Shown: in pieces, positions 34,409 to 44,145 of the stretch
Position numbering within the stretch: the first letter of the stretch is position 1
Layout of the letters: each line of letters opens with the position of its first letter
NCBI GenBank assembly: GCA_030295235.1
Contig: AP026140.1
Span: forward strand, 496,001 to 560,000
DNA: 64,000 nucleotides
Direction: 5' to 3'
From: Fistulifera solaris
Lineage: Eukaryota; Bacillariophyta; Bacillariophyceae; Naviculales; Stauroneidaceae
The notes under the pieces: model-generated
What the model was told of the DNA's origin: nothing
The model's database searches: none
The model's input: the letters and a program-made list of their open reading frames with translations, nothing else
Position numbers and translations under genes: made by a program

Positions 34409-35252
34409 TTGATCATGCTGATATCCCGGATGTGGCGCCAAACGTGTGCAACTGAAGAATTCAAGACAGCGAACTACTAAAAGTGCACGAGGCGGTGGCT
34501 ATCTTCACTCAGGTGAAAAGAGCTATCTTTGTTCTTCATTGTTAGCTGAGGTAACATTAGGTAGACGAATTGATAGGTTATTGCATAAATAATAAGGAGT
34601 TAATGATTGTGCACCCTAGTTTTTGCGGCGGATGACAGACGACCGCACAGCATGTCGAGCTCACGTGTTCTGCGGTACGTTTCGTACACGTTCATTACTT
34701 TGTCAATCAACTGCAATGAAACCCCGACTTCAAGTTGGAGAAGCGTGAAGAACAGTTATTATCATAGCCCTTATGATTATTCAGTAATTGTCCAGTCCTA
34801 GTGATAGCTAAATAATTCTTTAACTGGCAGAATTACAATGATTTGTTATGTACTTGAGGGAGAATACCAGTACCGGCAAAGGAAAAGAACATGGAATTGC
34901 GAAGAAGGTCGAGCAGCGAACAGAGAACAAGAAATTATTGGCCAGAATGGATTTCAATCGTATGCCGTTCGTATCGTTCACGTGGCTCCCAGTACAAAAA
35001 TTGTGTAGGCCATAGAATATTCTTTATCGGTGTTCTCTCGTGTTCGCATTAGCGCCGTCGAAAGTTGAAACGCCGCATTGCGAAGGAACTTCGGATGGTC
35101 GTCTAATAAAATCAATCTTATCTTTGGCAACGTTTGCATTCCTTTGTTCTACAATCTCCTAATCCCTCCACTTTCAAACTCACTTATCAACATCCTCTTC
35201 ATTGCATCTATTGCATTCCCGTGTTCCTCAATACGTACTAACATCAATTTGA
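34409..35252. other. Gene-free region of about 840 bp upstream of the HSF gene
   Basis: AT-rich and without a coherent ORF. It contains the promoter and 5' UTR of the heat shock factor gene. The last 150 bases before its start are pyrimidine-rich (CATCCTCTTCATTGCATC). I find no clear heat shock element here. Confidence 0.5.
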
Positions 35253-36244
35253 ATGACGATGCAAGAATCCTTTTTCTCGATGGATGGCAACAATGGCAAC
35301 GGTTTCGTTGGTTTCGATCGTATGAACAACCAGAATAATTCATTTCGGCCTCCGTCAAGTCAGGCCGGACCGCCGCTGGACGCCAATGCGATCGCTTCCA
35401 TGCTCCAGCAACAACAACTGCAAATGCAAATGAACAATTCCCAGTCACAAATGATGCCGACACAGGGGAATCAAAGTGAGCAGCAATCGAGTTTAAACAT
35501 TTCGAACGAAATCAAACGTTTACAGCAATTACATCAGATGAACTCGACCGGTGTTGCTGGAAATGCTCTGCTGATGCAGGGAAGTCAACGCAATACCAAC
35601 GATGCGTCGTTGTTGCAGTCCATGTTCGAACAGAAAACGCCAAACCCTCGTTTCGACACGTCTTTATCGCAAGGTATGGTCAATGGGGGTGTCAATCAGA
35701 TGCTGCAGCCTGGTTTCTTTCAAGATTCTCGTCTTTTCATGAACCCGATGAGCCAATCGAACGGTATGAATTCGAACTTTTGCCGCAGTCCGACAATTCG
35801 CACGCACTCTTTCATCGCGATGCCAATCGCCGCATGCGCGGCGGTGTCATTGAGCCATTTCCGGAGAAATTACACCGCTTACTGCGGGAAGTGGAAGCGG
35901 CCGGTCGATCCGATGTGATTTCGTTCATTGCCGGTGGCCGCGCGTTTGCCATTCACAACTCCGATAGCTTCTTCAAGGATATTGTGCCGCTCTATTTTCG
36001 TCAGAGTCGATTGAGCTCCTTCAAACGGCAGCTCAATTTGTACGGATTCGAATTGATCAATGCCGGTCCGGCTCGCGGCGGTTATTTTCATGAACTGTTT
36101 GTCAAGGATCGTCCGGAACTGTGCCGGCGGATGAGACGAGTGGCGGTTAAGGTTTCATCGAAACAAGATCGGGGAGATGATTCGGAGAATTCTCCCGAGG
36201 AGGCTCATCGCCGCAGCAAAGATGATGGCGAACCTTTGATGTAA
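35253..36244 (+). CDS. HSF: Heat shock factor (HSF-type DNA-binding transcription factor)
   Basis: The C-terminal third is a full HSF DNA-binding domain: PFPEKLHRLLREVE, SDVISFIAGGRAFAIHN, FFKDIVPLYFRQSRLSSFKRQLNLYGFELI and GGYFHELFVKDRPEL. The recognition helix SFKRQLNLYGF is intact. An N-terminal 170-residue Gln/Asn/Met-rich segment (QQQQLQMQMNNSQSQ) looks like an activation or low-complexity domain. This N-terminal extension and the lack of a clear HR-A/B coiled coil after the DNA-binding domain are common in the expanded diatom HSF family. The frame breaks in TTTT at 35778-35781; one more T joins MNSNF to LPQSDNSHALFHRD, which leads straight into the DNA-binding domain. Start ATG 35253. 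Confidence 0.92.
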
Positions 36245-36613
36245 TCACTATGTGCTTGAATCTCCGTAATTAACTACTTGTTTGTGTATTATAAATGTTT
36301 TCTGTAATCGAAAATTGCATCTGTAATGACTTTCCTTGATCCGTCTCGAGGCAACTACTTTTGCCGGAATGATTATTTGAAAACATTAGTCCGTATTGGA
36401 CTCTCTAGTATAGTGTTTAGTCTGCTCCGGGTGATAAATAAAAGCGTCATAGCTGGATGCCCACTCGTGACTAAAACTCGTGACACGCAATGAGCAAGAA
36501 CAACGACAAAACGAAAAAATGATGCGAGGAGTCGTCTTCGATATAACCACTTCTATGAAACAAGCAATGCATTTATGCATTCATCCATCCATCCATTCAT
36601 TAATAATAAACAA
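36245..36613. other. Intergenic region with a CATC simple repeat
   Basis: About 370 bp between the HSF and RAD51-paralog genes. Just before the chosen RAD51-paralog start there is (CATC)n-like sequence (about 36580-36600), which keeps an upstream frame open artificially. Confidence 0.5.
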
Positions 36614-37621
36614 ATGCCGACATTCCAATCCATTCGCTTTCATCCGCAATTACGTCTCGTATCGGGCGACAATCACGTCCTAGAAACACCGCAAGCGTTG
36701 TTGTCGCGGCATCCCGCGCAGTTGCAATTGCGTCAACCCGACGGTACTTTACAAGACGTCGCGTGGCCCGTGATACAAAAATTGCGGTACGATGTTGCAC
36801 AGGCGCTCCTCGAGCAGTCTGCAACCGGACAGAAGGTCCGCGACATTGACGAACGCATCCAAGGAACCGATGACAATGACAAGATTCGCTTTCCCGGCAC
36901 GGTGTCGCTGCACCAATTACTCCAATACGAGGCCTCGATACGACCACCGCATCCTCTCACGACGGGATGTCCTACGTCGGATACTTGGTTGGATTGGGGT
37001 CTCGTCGTACAAATTGCGGGTCCATCGGCGGCGGGGAAAACGCAACTGATGTTACAAGTCTTGGCCCAAAATGGAGGTCACTATTGGTCCAGTGATCCGG
37101 CCTTACGATCTATCGCAAAACGATGGCACGAGTTCGGTTCCTCCCGTGAAGTGTCCTTTTTCTACATCCAAAATGAATACGATTTGTTGCGACAATTACA
37201 AGAAATCACGTACGACAATGCCCCACCCATCCTCGTCATCGACTCCTTTTCGACATGTTTGACGAATGTCGAATATTCCGATACTCCGATACGGCAACAC
37301 ATCACCCATGCGGTGCGATCGGTCGCGCAACAGTACCAAATCACAATATTTCTGGTCCACGGGACCGTCGGGGCGGCCAAACATGAGTCTTCGTCCATGG
37401 TCGACGATGATGAAAACGACCTTCCGAGCGTCCCTCGTTCTTCTTCGGCATACAAACCGGCCCTTTCGTGGTGGAAGGTCGACGATATTCGGATCTGGAT
37501 GGAGGCAGGTACCGTTCGATTGGATCGACATCCCACGCGAGCGCCGCAGTATGACACGTTTCCGGTGCGGATCGATAGTGCCGGAGTGACGGAGTTAGGA
37601 ACGAACGATCGTGCCATGTGA
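36614..37621 (+). CDS. RAD51 paralog (RecA-like ATPase, RAD51D/XRCC2 type)
   Basis: A RecA-fold ATPase with LTTGCPTSD, Walker A GPSAAGKTQLMLQ and Walker B PPILVIDSFS, followed by IRQHITHAVRSVAQQYQITIFLVHG, as in RAD51 paralogs. The end (KPALSWWKVDDIRIWM) is the usual paralog C-terminal strand with a Trp and an Arg-Leu/Ile motif. These proteins assist RAD51 in homologous recombination. No helix-hairpin-helix N-domain is evident. I assign the paralog group rather than a specific subfamily. I choose ATG 36614 (MPTFQSIRFHP) because the 13 residues before it come from a CATC repeat. The gene is intact; about 335 residues. Confidence 0.78.
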   Translation: MPTFQSIRFHPQLRLVSGDNHVLETPQALLSRHPAQLQLRQPDGTLQDVAWPVIQKLRYDVAQALLEQSATGQKVRDIDERIQGTDDNDKIRFPGTVSLHQLLQYEASIRPPHPLTTGCPTSDTWLDWGLVVQIAGPSAAGKTQLMLQVLAQNGGHYWSSDPALRSIAKRWHEFGSSREVSFFYIQNEYDLLRQLQEITYDNAPPILVIDSFSTCLTNVEYSDTPIRQHITHAVRSVAQQYQITIFLVHGTVGAAKHESSSMVDDDENDLPSVPRSSSAYKPALSWWKVDDIRIWMEAGTVRLDRHPTRAPQYDTFPVRIDSAGVTELGTNDRAM

Positions 37622-37879
37622 GAGGCGGTATTTGAAAACGAAAAAGGCTGTCATAGAAGCACTTTTCTCTCCCGATTCTAATCTTTTTATCATTTTGTAA
37701 ATAAGCTATAATGCTATTCCGATGCACCGTAATCTCTTTTCACCGTCAAAAGCATTACTCCAGTATTCTCTGTTTATTGACAAAGAATAGAGAAAATCAA
37801 CATGATCCACTCCTCCGAGGGCCGTGCTCGACAAGGACCCTCTTCACAATCTTAAAATATACCCACATCTTGTTGACCT

Positions 37880-38200
37880 TTACTTCTTAATCCGCCCAAA
37901 CGGATTCTTCAAATTCAGTTTCTTTTTGTTATCATCCTCTTTCAAACGCGCCATGACACCTTGCATCCGCACATTCGTCGTGTCACTGCCACTCGACACC
38001 GACTGCCGCGCCATTTGTAATTCGGCCAGGCGTTCTTGTCGGTCTTTGGACTTTTCGACCAATTCCTTTTCCCGGGCCCGGGTGCGTTGGTTCAGCTGAA
38101 AGTTGCGTTTCGTCTTTTGCCCTTCGCGGACGGCTTCTTCTCCGGCTCGGTACGTTCCGTATCCCACGGCACCGAGTGCGGCGGCGGCCAATAGAACCAT
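37880..38200 (-). CDS. Small basic coiled-coil protein with N-terminal membrane segment
   Basis: 106 residues from ATG 38200. A short hydrophobic Ala/Gly-rich start (VLLAAAALGAVGYGTY) is followed by a long Lys/Arg/Glu helix (EKELVEKSKDRQERLAELQMARQ) and a basic tail ending FGRIKK. It looks like a tail-out membrane protein of an organelle. I do not recognise the family. It is supported by a clean start, composition and gene-like position; expression evidence would be needed. Confidence 0.55.
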   Translation of the reverse strand: MVLLAAAALGAVGYGTYRAGEEAVREGQKTKRNFQLNQRTRAREKELVEKSKDRQERLAELQMARQSVSSGSDTTNVRMQGVMARLKEDDNKKKLNLKNPFGRIKK

Positions 38201-39632
38201 CGTTTGTTGTTAATTGAAGGGATAGGAAAGAAGAAGAGAGAGAACGTTTATGAAATCAAAACACTAAACCGTCCAAAAGTGACTCTTGTTTGCGTTTCGC
38301 AGAATGTCCAGTTTTTCCGAAAACGATGAGCAGCGCCGTGACACGCGCGCCGCGCCGTGCACGAGTCACTTTTACTTAGCAATGAAACAAGTTTCTGGTA
38401 CCGGTACGATGACAGCTGTTTTCTCGTCCGCCGTTAACATGGCTCATTTTCTACGTGAGGCTTTCCCTGTCAGTCGACCGTAAAAATGCTCCAAAACACT
38501 CGTTTCTGAAATGTTTTCCACCTGCGGGACAGAAAAAAGCACGCACATTACCGTGCAAAAAAGATGTTGTAATTGGTAGACCATATCATTTGAAAGCTCA
38601 GTCCTCATGCTACTTCACTTCGTAGAAGTCACAAACACAGCATGACAAGGCAATTTGCGAAGCAGGGTAGATCCATGTTGCCGGCATCGTCAGTTGTGCG
38701 AGCCCTTTAGTGCAACATTCTTTCGACCAAAATGTGCCATCATTGGCACCGTAGTGCCACCCGTTGTCGACTTCCTCGCGAATCAATCATGCTTTTTGAT
38801 TGTTATCGAAAAGGATCATACTTCTGTAGCATCAGAGTAAGATTTGTCAAAGATATGACGAAGTTATCTACTTTCTCGTTGCTCATCGAAGAAAAAATGC
38901 GTTTAAACTGAAAAATCAAACTTAAAACTCTAATTATTTAATAGTTCTACAATTCTGTATAACGTGTCTCTTATGTAAATGAGCAGATAGGCGCAACCGC
39001 AGCAGTGGTTTGCGATCTTTGATTAGAATATTGCATTCTTTCCGACCGACGACGAAAAGGTTGATTTTCCTATGAGCCCAAAGTACCGGTTGATTGTTGC
39101 ATTTTCGCTGATTGCGACCGAAAAATAGCAAGTCTTTTGCTTTTAGTGGCACTGTAAGCTGTCAGCAGTCCCCTACGTCCCTTATTGGAGCAGCGAAACG
39201 TCAGAACGATTCCGCGAGTCTTTCACGACAAATAAAGTGCACGATAAGTTCAATTCAGCCGATGAAATCGCGCCCGCGCATCACCAATCGCATCTGCTTT
39301 AATATTAGAAGATTCAAACGTCGTACTTTTTATGAATGAAGGTAAAGAAAGACACGAAATTGTGCTGCGTAGCACTTTTGTGATGCTCATCGTCAACGAC
39401 GAAAAAAATTGCGAGGAAAAAAGCATGCTCAAACCTTTCTACTTATTTTATTATAGTAAAAGTCACGTAGTAGGAAAATAGCGTAGAAAAATGCGTATGT
39501 AGAAATTTCCCCCCTTTTGTACGAAGGCTGAGCCATGCGTATAGTTATTGTTTCTTATTGAGAAAGAAGAAACACGCAAACAAAATAGACCTACAACGTG
39601 CAATAAACAAAAGAAAGCGAGGTAACGAATGA
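38201..39632. other. Gene-free region of about 1.4 kb
   Basis: Only short ORFs of random composition occur on either strand. The sequence is moderately AT-rich and lacks tandem repeats, LTR-like ends or tRNA boxes that I can see. It may contain a long 5' region of ATG10 or an uncalled non-coding RNA. Confidence 0.45.
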
Positions 39633-40289
39633 ATGATACCCCGGAGTAACAGGGACCATCCTGCGCCCATGCTCAGAATGATGTGTTTAACGGATTTCGA
39701 GCACGGCGCTCAAACATTATGTCAAGTATTACAAGAAGAAAGCGGAGGTGGTGCGTTACTGCAGTGGTCGATCGAGCCATCGTCGGTCGATGAAAGCATC
39801 TATTTGCAACATCCACCGGTATATTCTTCGCAGAAAGCGGATGCGACAATACACGACTCTGCAGCAATGGAAGAATCGCTCGTCGAAGATCCGGATGTGA
39901 TTTACGAACATTTACCCGATTGGGAATGGAGATTTACCATAGTCTACAGTGAAACATGGAATGTTCCGGTGCTCTATTTTCAAGTCTTTCAAAACAAGAT
40001 GCTTTGTTCACGAGATCATGTTTTGACAGTCCTGAAAGAAAATGTACATGATACGTGGGAATTTGTATCGTATGAAGAACATCCCGCCACCGGAGTTCCT
40101 TCGTTGTTTTTGCATCCGTGTCGAACGCAAGAACGAATGAAGTGCTTATTCAACGAAAGCGACTCTTCTCCCGCAAAACAGCTCTGGAGCTGGATGTCTT
40201 TGATTCTACCCACGGTCGGCTTTTCTATACCGTCTCCCATCTATCAACGCGTATGGCAGAGGTTACAACAACAAGTAGAATTTGCGTGA
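39633..40289 (+). CDS. ATG10: Autophagy E2-like conjugating enzyme ATG10
   Basis: 218 residues. The core matches ATG10/ATG3-like E2 enzymes: DWEWRFTIVYSETWNVPVLYFQVF, then FVSYEEHPATGVPSLFLHPCRTQERM, whose HPC holds the catalytic cysteine, and SWMSLILPTVGFSIPS. ATG10 transfers ATG12 to ATG5 for autophagosome formation. The family is highly divergent, so the match rests on the VPVLYF strand and the HPC-T motif. It is intact in one exon. Its last 46 bases overlap, on the opposite strand, the 3' end of the Tat-SF1 gene. Confidence 0.85.
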   Translation: MIPRSNRDHPAPMLRMMCLTDFEHGAQTLCQVLQEESGGGALLQWSIEPSSVDESIYLQHPPVYSSQKADATIHDSAAMEESLVEDPDVIYEHLPDWEWRFTIVYSETWNVPVLYFQVFQNKMLCSRDHVLTVLKENVHDTWEFVSYEEHPATGVPSLFLHPCRTQERMKCLFNESDSSPAKQLWSWMSLILPTVGFSIPSPIYQRVWQRLQQQVEFA

Positions 40290-41809
40290 CGAGTGATTCG
40301 CCTATTCTTTTGCAGTTGCAACTCTTCCGGTAACTCTTGCTCATCCAGCCAGTTGCCGAATTCTTCGAGTCTCTGTTCCGTCTCGACTTGTTCTTTCTCT
40401 TCATCACGCACCGTAAAATCCGTCACTCCATCCCAATACATGGCTTCGACGCGACGTCCGTTCCAAAGCTTCCCGTCCCAGTCCTTCACCACGGCGCTCG
40501 CGGCCGACGGTTGCGTAAATTTCACAACGACCACGGCACGTTGCGAAAACACGGTAATTTTCTCCACCACACCCAACACTTCGAGTTCCGCTCGTAAGGA
40601 ACGTTCCAATTCCGCAAAGAAAACATCTTCTTGTACTTCATCCTTCCACACGTTCGGTTCAAACAAATGCTTCAATACAATAATCCGCAGACCCTTCCGT
40701 CCACCCACCAGTCGACTATTCGAATCATCCCAATCCCGGGCTTGCAAGGCCGCCAATTTGGCCACTTTGCGTTGCGCATTTGAAATGCGATTCCGGCTGT
40801 GGAGTTCTCCCTTTGTTCAAATTGCGCGGGTTGCACTTTCATGCGGTGACCGGGACTGTACTCGGTTTCGTCCAGTAACGTCAGGGCCAGGGCGACCGAC
40901 TCGGGACGGGCGTAACACAAACTCGCGTCACCCTTGCACTGTCCGGCGAAGGGGTGATCTTCTTTGTGGCGATACACTTTGATTTTGGGGCGTTGCGTCG
41001 TCGGATCGAGATCCAAGATACCGGCTTTGACAAAGATTTGTGCCAACTGTTCTTCGGTGGTATCAAGGGGAAGTCCAGTAATGTAGATCCAACACCGAGC
41101 ATTGCGGGCGGCGAATTGGGCCTTTTTCTGTTTTTTTCTTTTTCGGTTGTGTAGTCGCTTCTACTTCTTCAGCGCATTGTTCTTCCTTTTCTTTTCGTGT
41201 CGGCATCAATGCTTCATGAATCCATTTTCCCGTTCGATAATCTTTCACATAACGAGTACCGTGATCGCTTTCGTACGACGCATCGTCGTCTTGATTCGTG
41301 GACGATCCCATTCGCTCTGTCGGCGAAAGAAATGCTTCCAGCTCCTTTTGTGCTTCGGTAGGAGGATCGACTGGATGCATTCGTTCTGGATAAAAGACTT
41401 CCAATGCCATTTGTAGTTCCGCATCGCCTTGAATGCATTTCCATGTGTTGGTGAGTTGCGAGTAGACACGGGTCGTGGGCACTATTACCGATGCTTCTTG
41501 ATAAAACAATTCCGCGAGCTGTGCACACGAAATGGGTCCCTGGGTCGTGCTGGAAGATGATTCGTAATACCATGGCTCGACGATGCATCGTACAATCGAC
41601 ACGGATCGTGCGATTCGCCACTCGGAAGCATACGTTTGATCTGGTAATACTTGCAGTAATTGCGTTTCCGGTGTCAAAACGGTCTTGCTCAATAGTAAAC
41701 AAATTTGTCGGGTCGTGAGAGGATGTTGCGAGGGTTGCCCGGTCGTCGGATTTTGGTAGAGCCAATGCGTGTCTAAGTTAACCTCGTTATCTCTTTCTCT
41801 GCGTTCCAT
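40244..41809 (-). CDS. Tat-SF1/CUS2-type splicing factor with N-terminal GYF domains
   Basis: Two RNA-binding (UHM/RRM) domains match HTATSF1/Cus2: CWIYITGLPLDTTEEQLAQIFVKAG with KVYRHKED, GDASLCYARPESV and ALTLLDE, then LRIIVLKHLFEPNVW, EVLGVVEKITVF, WDGKLWNGRRVEAMYWDGVTDF. These factors help U2 snRNP engage the branch site. Upstream is a GYF_2-like domain (EPWYYESSSSTTQGPISCAQLAELF...TWKCIQG) and before it a second similar block (THWLYQNPTTGQ...PLTTRQICLL). The frame breaks twice: in A7 (plus T 41131-41137; one A too many, KKQKKAQFAARNARCWIY) and in A3 (plus T 40812-40814; one A missing, FEQKGELHSRNR). Start ATG 41809. It shares a divergent promoter with the twin-CX9C gene. Confidence 0.9.
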
Positions 41810-42001
41810 TTTCTCCAAAGACTGTATGTGAATTGATAAATTTTATTTCTTAGTTGATAAGATCAATACAATGTTCCATGTTATCCGTATTTAGTTGATA
41901 TTGTTACACTCATTCGCCGTATTTCGTTTTTGTTTTGTGGTTGTTCTACCAGGTATTTTTTTCGAAACGACCCGGAGATCAATTTTCGCGTCGCACCGAC
42001 G

Positions 42002-42156
42002 TTCCAGAAAATCAGGAAACTGGGTTTATTAGACTAATCCGACACATATAATCTGTAAATATTAATTCCAGAAAATCTGGAGACGTTGGTTTTTCAATCA
42101 TACAGGAAATCTGTGTAAGTCTAAGCCTGTCTGTATATTTTCCAGAATTTCTGGAA
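42002..42156. promoter_or_regulatory. Cluster of three HSE-like palindromes
   Basis: TTCCAGAAAATCAGGAA (42002-42018), TTCCAGAAAATCTGGA (42066-42081) and TTCCAGAATTTCTGGAA (42140-42156) are near-palindromic copies spaced 64 and 74 bp apart. Each contains the heat-shock-element core TTCnnGAA, and the third has two cores. They lie in the 424-bp divergent promoter of the Tat-SF1 and twin-CX9C genes. The binding factor is inferred. Confidence 0.6.
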
Positions 42157-42233
42157 GTGGTGTTATAAACGGCCAACATCGCGTTCGTTATACCCTTCCA
42201 TTCCATTCTTCCTATTATTTTAAAAATACTACA

Positions 42234-42692
42234 ATGACAGAAGCACGCAATAAACCTCCTCCCAAAATTGATGGCATGGTACATCTCGCCAACAATCGAC
42301 CTTCGTTTACGGACGAAGAACGACAACGCATGCTGCAATCGGTCGAAGGACAATGGTTGGCCCGGGCCATGAAACGGTGTGAAGGACACGAACGGGCGAT
42401 TCGAGAAGCACGTGCGGAATGGCTAAAACAGCGAGACAATTCACAAAAGCGCACGCAGCTCGAAGAGGAACGTCACAAATATATTGAATGTTTGACCTAT
42501 GTCACGTGTCCGGAAGGTTGGCGACAGTATTCGCAATGTTGGAGTCAATCGTTAACTTATCCTTCGACACTGCCACCCGAAGCTGTGTGTCAGTACGAAC
42601 GACTATCGTTGGAATTGTGTGTGGGAAATGTGGTGTCCGGTGCGGTGCGAGCGGCCGTGCCTGCAGGAAATGACGAAGAAATGGTTCTGTGA
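42234..42692 (+). CDS. Twin CX9C (CHCH-type) protein, probably mitochondrial intermembrane space
   Basis: 152 residues, one exon. Cysteines at 92, 102, 119 and 129 form two exact C-x9-C pairs (CPEGWRQYSQC and CQYERLSLELC) separated by 16 residues. This is the hallmark of CHCH proteins oxidised by the Mia40 relay in the intermembrane space. The N-terminal 80 residues are highly charged and helical (ERAIREARAEWLKQRDNSQKR). There is no cleavable presequence, in line with Mia40 substrates. I cannot assign it to a named respiratory-chain subunit or assembly factor; NDUFA8-like or COX-assembly roles are possibilities. Confidence 0.72.
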   Translation: MTEARNKPPPKIDGMVHLANNRPSFTDEERQRMLQSVEGQWLARAMKRCEGHERAIREARAEWLKQRDNSQKRTQLEEERHKYIECLTYVTCPEGWRQYSQCWSQSLTYPSTLPPEAVCQYERLSLELCVGNVVSGAVRAAVPAGNDEEMVL

Positions 42693-42750
42693 TACTTGAC
42701 GTATCGTTGAATTGCCTCTATTTTGAACTTAAATAATGTGCAATGTATCA

Positions 42751-43811
42751 TTAGTTCATGCTACTAGACAAACTCAATCCCGACTTTTCTAAATCTTTCT
42801 GGCATACTTCCGCCAATCGCGGCTCGATCACCAGTGCCTCCTCGGGGGACAGCAATTCAAAGCGATTCTCGACGTCGTCTTGAATGTAGCGACCCACAAT
42901 CACATAAGGTCTCAGAAGTTGCACCAATGTGTACGATTTACCGCCCGGTATTATGTATCCCACCAGTTTCAACGTTTCTTCACCCTCGACCTTTCCAAAT
43001 TTTTCCAATTCCTTGAATTGCTCGTCGGGATCTTCGTCCAACATCGATTTCATCAACTCTTCCAAACCTTCTTCATCATTCTTATTCAATCCCGGGATAT
43101 CAAAAAGTGCCATCATTTCATCATCGACATCCTCGTCATCTCCATTCATTGTCTTTTGAAATTCCTCTTCGCCCAATTCCTCCCTCATGACCTTCAAAAA
43201 ATACTCGACCGTATCTTGTTCATCGTCGCGTTCCAGAAGTTCCTTGGCAGTAAACGGCCGCGGCAATATTTGATTCTCCCAATTCCTTGTATAATTGTTC
43301 AAAGGCCCATCGACGGTCAACACCCGTGGCGTCCGTTTGAGTTGCAAGTCTTTGCCCAAATGCTCGTGCAATTGCGCTGCCATGAGTTGCATCAATTCTT
43401 CATTTTCGTCATCGTCCGGTGACAGAAATTGGGCCGCGCTGTCCTGGCTTTCAATGACGACCGCCACGGAGGGATCAAGGGCACACCGATGCCGTACGTG
43501 ACACCATCGAGTTCGGCCATGAAGGCGAGTTTGACGTCAATGTAATTTTCGTTTTCAAAGAAAGGTATGCGGGCATTCATAATTTCGGGATCGGCTTCGA
43601 GTGAAAGATCCATCAGTGACTTGTATTGTTCTCGCCAAGAATCGACTGGTTCTTCATCAATTTCTTCTTCTTTTTGAGTTTCTTGGACGCGTTCAAATTC
43701 GGCGTCGACATATTTCGTCATCCTGTTCGGCGTCGAAACAAACGGTAGAGTTGGCTGTATCCATGCTCGACAGGATACTACGACAAGAAGTAATATACAA
43801 GTGCTTAGCAT
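42751..43811 (-). CDS. Plastid-targeted DUF3727-family protein
   Basis: The N-terminus MLSTCILLLVVVSCRAWIQPTLPF is a signal peptide followed by an aromatic residue after Ala and a transit-like stretch. This resembles the diatom bipartite plastid presequence (ASAFAP-type, here with W). The body has the DUF3727 pattern: MAELDGVTYGIGVPLDPSVAVV, then acidic helices and KSYTLVQLLRPYVIVGRYIQ, FELLSPEEALVIEPRL. DUF3727 proteins occur in plastids and cyanobacteria with unclear function. The frame breaks near 43475: the codons read CTTGATCC, and one more G (TTGGAT) joins GVPL to DPSVAVVIESQDS. Inferred length about 353 residues. Confidence 0.8.
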
Positions 43812-44145
43812 GTTGCAAAATATGTTTATCTAATCATAAACGGAAAGTATGAAGTCAAAAATTGGAATGCTGAGTTTTTTCTTCTTATTGCGAAAGAAAA
43901 GTATGCGGTTATTGCACTTTTTTCGATGGTCCGACGTCCGACGCGGTCCGACATTTTGTTTGTGCGGATCGTATTGACGAACAGACGTCTCGGGACTCGC
44001 GCAACTCAACACGCAACAGGCCAATAAGAAAACCAAGGCAGTCACGCGGTCATTTTCGAGTACTAAGTCTTCGTAAAAACTTTATTTACGTCTCATTATT
44101 TCATAATCTATCCATAACCAGCCATTAGAATCACTATTTAATGAA

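Noticed and set aside
34409-35252. Heat shock element in the HSF promoter (GGAACTTCGG near 35086)
   Set aside because: GAA and TTC are separated by one base instead of two and there is no third unit.
40293-40982. 229-residue Ser-rich plus-strand frame
   Set aside because: Antisense to the conserved RRM region of the Tat-SF1 gene.
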